Origin: a virus
Length of the DNA stretch: 62,471 nt
Direction: 5' to 3' (one strand)
IMG/VR virus record: IMGVR_UViG_3300046517_000713
Coordinates: 1-62,471 of that record
Shown here: positions 53,726 through 60,995 of the stretch, piece after piece
How positions within the stretch are numbered: the stretch's first letter is position 1
Layout: the number at the start of each line of letters is the position of its first letter
Program-made: the position numbers and the translations under genes
Notes under the pieces: generated by a model
Told to the model about the DNA's origin: nothing
What the model saw: the letters and a program-made list of their open reading frames with translations, nothing else
Databases searched by the model: none

Positions 53726-56238
53726 CAGCCGAGCGTTTCGGCAGGAGGCTCCCGGTTGGCGGTCTGCTCGATCACGTCGCACTGGCAGCCTGGGTGGTCG
53801 TCCGGCCAGTACGAGTAGACGAACGGGAAGTCGCCCGGGTCGGCGGACAACTGGTCGTCGGCCCGGCCGGAGATCTCCGTGCCGCCGAGATCCTGGTGCG
53901 GCTCGAACGGCCGCTGCGGAGCGCCTGTCACCCAGACGTACCCGGTGACTTCGAGGTCGGCCTGGTCGAACGCCGAGTGGATGTCGGTGCCGGAGAGGAG
54001 ACCGGCGGTCGTGTCGCCGTCGGCTCCGCCTCCCGCTTCGATCAGCGCCGTGCGGATCAGCCCGGCGGGGACCTCGAACCCGTCGTACTCGCCCTTGTCG
54101 GGCGGCGGCTCCCCGGGCTTGTAGATCAGCCCGGCTGCGAGGGCGAGGAGACCGGCGGACAGGACCGCCCAGCCTTCGGCCCGGTGGTTCGCCTGGTCCT
54201 GGGCGATCAGGTCGAGGTCGCCTTCGGTGATGTCGCCGTTGTCGGCGATCGCGGCGAGGGCCTGCTCCTGCGCCCGGGCCGTCCACGTCTCGAACTTCGA
54301 GCCGAGCGCGTCGATCGACCCGTCGCCGACGAGGAGATCCTCGGCGCTCGTCGCAAGCTGGGCGACCTTCTCGGGGCCGAGCACCTTCGCGAGTTCGAGC
54401 GTCGGGACGCCCTTCGCGATCTCGCGGGTGTCGTTGCGCTTGTTCGCCAGGTTGCGGAGCCGGTTCCCGGCACGCTCCAGGGCGCGGCGCATGACGGCGT
54501 CGGCTTCGTGCTGGAGGCGGCCTCGCAGCGTCGACTCCAGTTGCACGAGCCGGATGCCGAGCGGAGCGATCCCGGCCGCGCCGACGAGGCTCGCCATCGA
54601 CGGCAGGTTCGCCGCTGCGGCCCGCTTCGGGGCGTTCGGCTGGGTCGCTCCCGGCTTCTGGGTGCGCGCCGGTCCCGGCTGGGTGCCGCCGGGGTTGTTC
54701 GGGTCGGCGTTCGGGTTGGCCCCCGGCGGGGCGGCTTCCGGCGGCGGGTTGTCGCCTTCCTGGGGCGGGGACTTCTCGCCCGGCTCGACGGGAGCGCCTT
54801 GCGCCTGGTCGACGGGCAGGAGACCGGTGAGGAGTTGCTCGGGCGTCGGGATCGGCTGGCCTGGAGCGAGGCGGAGCCGCTTGAGGATCTCCTGCCACGC
54901 CCGCTCGGCGACTTCGGCCCGGTCGGGAGCGTCGTCGTCGGCGTAGTTGTGCGCCCGCCGCCACGCGTCACCCGAGAGGACGATCCGGTCGTAGCCGTCG
55001 TTGGCGGACTTCTCCCGGTCGGGGTGGTTAATGAGGTCCGACGGGTCGTACCAGAGGAAGAACCGCTGGAGGTCCGGGATGTTCATGGCCGCGAGGTGCG
55101 GCCGGAAGTAGCCGATCGTCAGCGCCGCCCAGAGCACCTGCGCGTCCGGTTCGAGGTGGTACTTAAACGCCTCCTCGGAGACCTGCCAGGCGGTCCAGTG
55201 GTTGAGGTCGACCTTGCCCTGGAGCACCTCGGCCGGGAGGTCGATGCCGGTCGCGATGCGGGCGATGACCTCGGCGCGCTGCTCGGCGTAGAGCTTGTCG
55301 ATCTCCCTCTTAAACTCGATCGGCTTGAGGCCCTTCTCGATGTCGTCGATCTCGCCGAACAGGAGGAACGGGACGACGGCGGAGGCGGACCGGCGGTTCG
55401 TGATCGGCGTCTCGAAGTGCTCGATCAGGTCTCGGACGACCGGGTCGTTGGCGGCTTCGTCGGCCTGGCCGGTCATCGTCTCGTCGATCGGCCCCTGGGA
55501 GCGGAAGCCGTGCGACAGAGCGAGGATTCCGGCGGGGATACGGGACGTGGCCCCGGCCCGGATCGCGTCGGTGAGGACCTTGAGTTCCTCGCAGAGCGGC
55601 AGGACGCCTCGCATCTGCGACCACGACCACGACGAGAACCGTGGGTGACGCTGGTAGAGGCGACAGATGAACGTCTCCTCGGGGAGCGTCTCGACGTTCT
55701 GCGGGCCGGACTCCTCGACGAGACGGCGGGCGAAGCCCGGGCCGTTCGGGTTCTTCACCAGTTCCTCGACGGAGACGACATCCCAGAACTCGCCGCCACG
55801 GTCCGGGTCGTTGTACCCGAGCAGGTAACCCTCACCGGCGACGGCGATGTTCAGCGCCCCGAGGCGCTGGATCTCCGACAGGGGATGCTCCGAGGAGCCG
55901 AGCCGGTCGATCGTCGCGTTCAGCGCCGTGCGTTCCTCGTCGGTGAGGTCGAGGTCGTCGTCGCCGTCCGGGTCGACGAACACCGGAGGCTCCCGAGGGT
56001 CGGGGCGCATCGCCGGGGCCATCCGCAGCCGAGCCAGCGCGCTCGACTGGTACGTCATGGCGTAGGAGATCTCGGCGAGGTCGTCGAAGTACCGCCAGGA
56101 GTCCTTCTGCCAGTCCTTCGCCCCCCGGCGGATGCGGGCCGCTTCCTCCTCGTCGGACGGCTCGATGATCTTCGCGGCGGCGGTGACCGACGAGCCGGGC
56201 GAGTGCGTCCGGCGGAAGCGGTCGAGAATCGAGGCCAT
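53725..56238 (-). CDS. Portal protein fused to MuF domain
   Basis: An 837-residue protein from ATG 56238. Residues 1-480 are a portal (WRYFDDLAEISYAMTYQSSA and VDLNHWTAWQVSEEAFKYHL blocks), followed by a Pro-rich linker (about 495-545) and a MuF-type head morphogenesis domain ending in YWPDDHPGCQCDV (about 813-825). MuF domains sit inside the capsid at the portal vertex. The separate MuF gene of many phages is fused to the portal here. Confidence 0.85.
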   Translation of the reverse strand: MASILDRFRRTHSPGSSVTAAAKIIEPSDEEEAARIRRGAKDWQKDSWRYFDDLAEISYAMTYQSSALARLRMAPAMRPDPREPPVFVDPDGDDDLDLTDEERTALNATIDRLGSSEHPLSEIQRLGALNIAVAGEGYLLGYNDPDRGGEFWDVVSVEELVKNPNGPGFARRLVEESGPQNVETLPEETFICRLYQRHPRFSSWSWSQMRGVLPLCEELKVLTDAIRAGATSRIPAGILALSHGFRSQGPIDETMTGQADEAANDPVVRDLIEHFETPITNRRSASAVVPFLLFGEIDDIEKGLKPIEFKREIDKLYAEQRAEVIARIATGIDLPAEVLQGKVDLNHWTAWQVSEEAFKYHLEPDAQVLWAALTIGYFRPHLAAMNIPDLQRFFLWYDPSDLINHPDREKSANDGYDRIVLSGDAWRRAHNYADDDAPDRAEVAERAWQEILKRLRLAPGQPIPTPEQLLTGLLPVDQAQGAPVEPGEKSPPQEGDNPPPEAAPPGANPNADPNNPGGTQPGPARTQKPGATQPNAPKRAAAANLPSMASLVGAAGIAPLGIRLVQLESTLRGRLQHEADAVMRRALERAGNRLRNLANKRNDTREIAKGVPTLELAKVLGPEKVAQLATSAEDLLVGDGSIDALGSKFETWTARAQEQALAAIADNGDITEGDLDLIAQDQANHRAEGWAVLSAGLLALAAGLIYKPGEPPPDKGEYDGFEVPAGLIRTALIEAGGGADGDTTAGLLSGTDIHSAFDQADLEVTGYVWVTGAPQRPFEPHQDLGGTEISGRADDQLSADPGDFPFVYSYWPDDHPGCQCDVIEQTANREPPAETLG

Positions 56239-56272
56239 CAGTCTCCGGCGTCAGCGGGCGCAGGTGTGAGAA

Positions 56273-56578
56273 CTATCGCGTGAGATCGGCTCCACGCCGG
56301 GGAACTCGCGTACTGACGATCCCGGCGAGCGCCGAGAGCGCCAGAGCGCGCCGAATACGGCGCGGCATGAACCGGACGACGGCGGCGGCGTAGATCGAGA
56401 CGCACCAGTCGCACCGGGCGAGGTACCCCCAGAACTCACGGACGGGCCGGTCACGGTGGGCAGCCCAGCGCACGTCGAGGAGGAACATCTGCTCCCGCAG
56501 GCCCTCGGTGACCTTGTCGGTCGTGAGGAGGCGGGTGAGGCGGTAGACGGCGAGGCCGTCGACGATCAGGTCGAGCAC
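56273..56578 (-). CDS. DUF1360-like membrane protein
   Basis: A 101-residue protein from GTG 56578. LAVYRLTRLLTTDKVTEGLR, CDWCVSIYAAAVVRF (about residues 56-70) and the hydrophobic ALALSALAGIVS fit DUF1360, small membrane proteins frequent in actinobacteria and phages. It marks the end of the glycan island toward the portal. Confidence 0.72.
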   Translation of the reverse strand: MLDLIVDGLAVYRLTRLLTTDKVTEGLREQMFLLDVRWAAHRDRPVREFWGYLARCDWCVSIYAAAVVRFMPRRIRRALALSALAGIVSTRVPRRGADLTR

Positions 56579-57583
56579 TCAGTCCTCGACGGGGTAGCGG
56601 GTGTCGTGGGCCATCGCCCACTCGATGATCGCGTCGCCCGCCCGCTCGGCTGCCCGGCCGTCGAGGGTGTGGCCGTAGACGTGCTGGACGCACTCCCGGC
56701 GGCGGGCCTTCTGCGCCGGGTGGTCCTCCAGAGCTTCCCGGATGCCGTCGACCCAGTTCGCCCGGTGGTTGACCTGGACGCCCGAGTCGGCCCATTCCCA
56801 GAACCGGAGGCCGTGGTTCATCTGCTCCCGGTAGAGCGGCGAGTTCAGCCAGACGACAGGACGGTCGGTGACGGCCATGAACTCGAACCCGAGGCTGGAG
56901 TTGTCGACCGAGAGCACGTCGGCCCAGCGGATGATCTCGTCGGCATCCTCGGTCCACTCGAACTGGCGGCCGAACTTCTCCGACAGGTCCCGGTACCGGT
57001 ACTCGACGCGTTCCTGGAGACGAGGGTGGGCGGTGGCGATGATCGAGTAGTTCGCGGCGACCTGCTCGATCATCGACTCGAAGTACGTCCAGCCGGTGCG
57101 GGTCTCGTGGACGAGGTGGCAGTCCCAGTGCCACGTCATCCCGACGACCGGGTAGTCGAGCGCCCCCCGCTCGGGCCGTTGCTCGCCGCCGGTCACCCAC
57201 TTGTCGAGGCGCGGGCAGCCGACGACGGCCATCATCGGATTCGACCCGACGCCGTGCGGGTAACGAGCACGGTTGCGGTCAGCGACCTCGACGTTCGGGC
57301 AGAGGAACAGACTGATCCGCTCGCGGTCCTTCCCGCCGGAGTAGCCGCCGTGGTCGATCGAGCGGTACGTCTGCCCGGCTCCGTGCTCCAGGAGCGCGAC
57401 AGGCCGGGACTGGGGGACGAACTTGAGGTCGCCGTGCGCGGCGATCACCGTCGGGACACCGTCGTCGAGGGCGGTCGGGCCGTGGTGGAGGCCGATCTCG
57501 ACGCCTCGGAGGGCGAGGTCGTCCCGGACAGGCTCCAGGTGGGCGGCGTAGTGGCGCTCGGTGGCGACGAAGTCGACCCTCAC
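56579..57583 (-). CDS. CDP-glycerol glycerophosphotransferase-like GT-B enzyme
   Basis: A 334-residue protein from GTG 57583. GT-B layout with EHGAGQTYRS (about residue 66), ATAHPRLQERVEY and DVLSVDNSSLGFEFMA (about 225-240), similar to the CDP-glycerol glycerophosphotransferase-like / GT-B glycosyltransferase group. It may transfer a polyol phosphate or a sugar. GTG overlaps the lipoprotein stop. Confidence 0.72.
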   Translation of the reverse strand: MRVDFVATERHYAAHLEPVRDDLALRGVEIGLHHGPTALDDGVPTVIAAHGDLKFVPQSRPVALLEHGAGQTYRSIDHGGYSGGKDRERISLFLCPNVEVADRNRARYPHGVGSNPMMAVVGCPRLDKWVTGGEQRPERGALDYPVVGMTWHWDCHLVHETRTGWTYFESMIEQVAANYSIIATAHPRLQERVEYRYRDLSEKFGRQFEWTEDADEIIRWADVLSVDNSSLGFEFMAVTDRPVVWLNSPLYREQMNHGLRFWEWADSGVQVNHRANWVDGIREALEDHPAQKARRRECVQHVYGHTLDGRAAERAGDAIIEWAMAHDTRYPVED

Positions 57584-58218
57584 GGCAGGACGACGGCGAG
57601 CACCGGGTGTAGCTCGATCCCGTTCGGTGCGACGCCTGCCTGGCCGTGGATGCGGTCGAAGAACCCGACGCCGGTGACCGTGATCGGCTTGCCGACCTTC
57701 GTGAGCGTGCCTGTCGGCGGGTACCGGGCGTCGAACGCCTGGCGGGTCGCCGTGATCGACGGGAGGAACGGCGAGGAGGGGCCGACGCACGCCGGGGACG
57801 GAATCTCGGCGATCATCGTGTTCGAGCCGTCGGACAGGACGAGGTGAACGTCCGAGTCGGCCTCGACCTTGTATTCGACGAGCGTCGCCGTGATCTGGTA
57901 CTCGCTCGTCTCGACGCCGGGGACTCGGGCCGTCGGGTTCACCGGGGCCTTGAGCTTGTCGAGCGCGGCGATCGTGGACGGCTTCACGAGACGACCGACG
58001 TTCGTGGCGGTCAGGTCCGCGCCTGTCTTGACATCCCACCGTTCGACGCCGCACGACCCGGACAGGGTGCGGGTGACGGGTTCGTTCTCCGTCTCGTGCC
58101 GTGCCACCGGCGCTGAACCCGACCCGCCGGAGCAGGCCCCGAGGCCCAGCGCGAGGAGCACGGCAGCGAACACGCGGGTCCCGGCCCCGGGACACCCGGT
58201 GAGGCGAGGCCGGGACAC
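57580..58218 (-). CDS. Predicted lipoprotein
   Basis: A 212-residue protein from GTG 58218. N-terminal hydrophobic segment with lipobox ALGLGAC (Cys about 29). The mature part is beta-rich and ends in VGFFDRIHGQAGVAPNGIEL HPVL-like sequence, known from conserved exported bacterial proteins with an OB-like fold. It would be anchored outside the cell membrane; its place among glycan genes suggests a link to the surface. Confidence 0.65.
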   Translation of the reverse strand: MSRPRLTGCPGAGTRVFAAVLLALGLGACSGGSGSAPVARHETENEPVTRTLSGSCGVERWDVKTGADLTATNVGRLVKPSTIAALDKLKAPVNPTARVPGVETSEYQITATLVEYKVEADSDVHLVLSDGSNTMIAEIPSPACVGPSSPFLPSITATRQAFDARYPPTGTLTKVGKPITVTGVGFFDRIHGQAGVAPNGIELHPVLAVVLP

Positions 58219-58223
58219 CGCGA

Positions 58224-58538
58224 TCAGTGCCCCTCGAACGGGCTGGCGTCCCGCAGGGAGCGCAGGTCGTCCACGTCGGCGATCGTCAGGTCCGGCGGCG
58301 GCTTCGCCCCGGCCTTCTCCATGAGGTGACGGCCGAAGCGTTCGAGAGCCGACTGGGTCCAGAACGTGACGAGCGACGTGTCCGGGGTGTGGATCGTGAG
58401 CCGGTACGCCCTCTCGCCTGTCGGCGCGGAGCCGAAGTCCTCGACTCGGTACTCGCACGGCACCGGCGCGATCGAGACATCGTCACGCGGCGGGGCGTTC
58501 ATCGGAGGGCGTTGCGGCTGCGGCGGGGTGGGTGTCAT
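58224..58538 (-). CDS. Hypothetical protein
   Basis: A 104-residue protein from ATG 58538 with a Pro-rich N-terminus and an alpha/beta remainder (ERAYRLTIHTPDTSLVTFW). No family recognised. Confidence 0.55.
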   Translation of the reverse strand: MTPTPPQPQRPPMNAPPRDDVSIAPVPCEYRVEDFGSAPTGERAYRLTIHTPDTSLVTFWTQSALERFGRHLMEKAGAKPPPDLTIADVDDLRSLRDASPFEGH

Positions 58539-58549
58539 AGCAGGCGACC

Positions 58550-59629
58550 TTAGAGTCCGAGCGTCTTGATCCAGTGGACCCTCAACGCATCCCACGAGTT
58601 CGTCTCGGCCCAGTCGTCCATGAGCTTCGAGCACCGGGCGACGAGGTCGGGTTCGGTGGCGAACCGGTCGATCACGTCTGCGAGCGCCTCGGGCCGGGCG
58701 TCGTACACCTCGAAGCGCCCCCCGATCATCTGATCCCGCTGGGTGTTCTGGGCGAGGATCGGGACCAACTGGTCGGGCGGGAACCACTCCGACTGGGGCG
58801 GGACGTTGAGCGTGATGACCGGCATCCCGAGCGAAGCGGCTTCGAGCATCGGCATCGACAGGCCGCCATACCGGCGAGGCAGGACCAGTACGTCGGCGGC
58901 GTCGTACAACTGGATGTTCAGCTTCGACGGCGGCCAGTGAGCGACGCTCACCTGCCCGACGGTCTCCTTCTCGGCGAGGCCGGACGGTTCGCCGCCGAGC
59001 GGCCCGGCCGCGGTTCGCAGGCCCCGAGTCTTTAGCCGGATCGGGGTGCGGACGTGATGAAGCGCAGCGGCGACGAGGCCGGTGCCGTTCCGGTCGAGCA
59101 TCGCCGGGGCCGCGAGGTGGAGGAACTGCGGCGCACCGTCGAACGACGCCGACGGGCGGCGGGTGAACCGGAACCGCTTGCGGTCGACGGGCATCGGGAG
59201 GATCTCGCCGCCGTGCATCCGTTCCTGGAGCCAGGGCGTCGGGAGGACGATGCGGGTCGTCGGCCCGAGGTACGCCTTGCGGAACAACTCGGGGTTCGCG
59301 TGGAGGACGAACTCGACGTTGGCCGAGGCGGCCATCGCCGGGAACTGGAACGTCGGATTGTCGCCCTCGACGAACAGGGGACACTCGGCCGTGTAGACCA
59401 CGTCGCACCGTTCGAGGAGCCAGGCCGCGTCGTCACGGCTGGCGGGCCACTTCGAGACCCGCACGTCGGGGACGGCCTTCTCCCACGGCTTGATGTCGTA
59501 GTCCCCTCGGCGGCGGGTGCCGAGTTCGGGGATCAGCGCCGCGGCGCAGTCGAGGTTCTGAGCGACGGAGAGCGTCTGGGAGGCGAGGCCGCCCTGGTCG
59601 GCCCGGCCGATGATCCCGAGGCGTCGCAT
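58550..59629 (-). CDS. GT4-type glycosyltransferase
   Basis: A 359-residue GT-B glycosyltransferase from ATG 59629 (TGATG with the dehydratase-like gene). N-terminal LGIIGRADQGGLASQTLSVA is a GT4 start; the donor-binding region reads YDAADVLVLPRRYGGLSMPM then LEAASLGMPVITLN (about 240-275), with the E-x7-E type motif in its GT4 form. It probably adds a sugar made by the neighbouring enzyme. Confidence 0.85.
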   Translation of the reverse strand: MRRLGIIGRADQGGLASQTLSVAQNLDCAAALIPELGTRRRGDYDIKPWEKAVPDVRVSKWPASRDDAAWLLERCDVVYTAECPLFVEGDNPTFQFPAMAASANVEFVLHANPELFRKAYLGPTTRIVLPTPWLQERMHGGEILPMPVDRKRFRFTRRPSASFDGAPQFLHLAAPAMLDRNGTGLVAAALHHVRTPIRLKTRGLRTAAGPLGGEPSGLAEKETVGQVSVAHWPPSKLNIQLYDAADVLVLPRRYGGLSMPMLEAASLGMPVITLNVPPQSEWFPPDQLVPILAQNTQRDQMIGGRFEVYDARPEALADVIDRFATEPDLVARCSKLMDDWAETNSWDALRVHWIKTLGL

Positions 59630-60585
59630 CAGCCGACCACCTGACGGAGGCAGGCGTTCAGCGTCGAGGGCGGCTTCCAGCCCATGTTCGTCAGGCGGCC
59701 TTCGAGATGGGCGTACTCGTCGTCGTAGCCGGGTCTCGTGGCGGACCCTTCGACGAGCCGGTACTGGAGGTCGCGGCCCATGATCCGGGCGATCTCCTCG
59801 GCGAGTTCGAGGTTCGAGCGCCGCTCGCCGCCAGGCAGGTTGTACCGCTCCGGCCATCCGTTCACGAACGGCTGCGCCCGGCGGAGGACGAACCGGACGG
59901 CGGAGGCGACGTTGACGACCGGGTTGTAGTACCGGACGCCGGGCTGGCCGTCAGGGCCGACGTGGATCGGGACTTCCACGCCGAGGCGGACGAGGTGGAT
60001 GATCTTCGGGACGAACTTCTCGGTGTCCTGGCGGGGGCCGACGATGTTGTTCGAGTTCGTGATGATGACCGGCACCCGGTAGGTCCGCCAGTACGAGATC
60101 CCGATGGCTTCCTGGGCGGCCTTCGACGCTGCGTACGGGTTCGAGGGCAGCACCGGCGCGGACCATTCCTCGATCGAGTCGGCGGTCGTCTCCCGGAACG
60201 GGGCCGCGCCGTACACCTCGTCGGTCGAGAACTGGAGGAACGCCCGAGGCCGGTGATGACGGGCGTACTCCAGCATCGACAGGGTCGACGAGACGTTGTT
60301 CTCGATCGTGGCGACCGGGTCCTCGATCGACCGGTCGACGTGCGAGTCGGAGGCGAAGTTCAGGATGTAGTCGAAGGTCACGCCGAACTCGGGGATCGGG
60401 CCGCGCAGGTCGTGGGTGACCACGGCGATCCGGGTCCGGTCGATGTTGTCGACCAGTCTGAGCGGCGAGCCTCGGTGCCGCCACGACGAGATCAGCGTGA
60501 ACCGCCAGTCCGTCTTGAGGAGCAGGTACCGCAGCACGTTCGAGCCGACGAACCCGCTCGCGCCGGACATCAGGACCGAAGTCAT
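59629..60585 (-). CDS. NAD-dependent epimerase/dehydratase (RmlB-like)
   Basis: A 318-residue extended SDR enzyme. NAD motif GASGFVGSN (8-16), catalytic STDEVYG (120-126) with Thr-Asp-Glu as in nucleotide-sugar 4,6-dehydratases, and Y151-x3-K155. This would convert an NDP-hexose to a 4-keto-6-deoxy sugar, the donor precursor for the island glycosyltransferases. No later deoxysugar enzymes (RmlC/RmlD type) were seen, so the host may supply them or a simpler reaction is used. Confidence 0.88.
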   Translation of the reverse strand: MTSVLMSGASGFVGSNVLRYLLLKTDWRFTLISSWRHRGSPLRLVDNIDRTRIAVVTHDLRGPIPEFGVTFDYILNFASDSHVDRSIEDPVATIENNVSSTLSMLEYARHHRPRAFLQFSTDEVYGAAPFRETTADSIEEWSAPVLPSNPYAASKAAQEAIGISYWRTYRVPVIITNSNNIVGPRQDTEKFVPKIIHLVRLGVEVPIHVGPDGQPGVRYYNPVVNVASAVRFVLRRAQPFVNGWPERYNLPGGERRSNLELAEEIARIMGRDLQYRLVEGSATRPGYDDEYAHLEGRLTNMGWKPPSTLNACLRQVVG

Positions 60586-60995
60586 GCCGCCGCCCTCCAG
60601 TGGATCTCGTCCGGCTCCCTCTGCGACCAGATGACGTGGCCGTCGCCCGGCGAGACCATGAAGCGTTCAGCGCCTCGGATGCGGATGCTTGTGCCCGGCG
60701 CTCGCCAGGTGAACGCCCGGTCCTTCGTGACCTCCTCGCCGCAGAGGTAGCAGTACCACCACGGCGCGCCGTGGCTGCCCATCTGCCCCGCCATCGACCC
60801 GACCCATTCCTTCGGGTGGGTGCAACCGTTCGTGGTCGGGGTGGCGAACACCCACTCGTTCGTGATGGCGAGCGGCTCGGGGCCTGACTCGCCGACGATG
60901 GTCGGCCCGTCCCACGGTGCGGGGGCCTGATCCTCCCAGTCGGGGTACGGGATGCGTTGCCACCAGGACCGCAGCCTGCGCCAGAGGCGTCTCAC
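60582..60995 (-). CDS. Hypothetical Trp-rich protein
   Basis: A 137-residue protein from GTG 60995 overlapping the stop of the two-domain glycosyltransferase. N-terminal basic-aromatic helix (RRLWRRLRSWWQR), then WWYCYLCGEEVTKD with a CxxC. Possibly a membrane-associated zinc-containing accessory of the glycan enzymes; not a known family. Confidence 0.55.
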   Translation of the reverse strand: MRRLWRRLRSWWQRIPYPDWEDQAPAPWDGPTIVGESGPEPLAITNEWVFATPTTNGCTHPKEWVGSMAGQMGSHGAPWWYCYLCGEEVTKDRAFTWRAPGTSIRIRGAERFMVSPGDGHVIWSQREPDEIHWRAAA

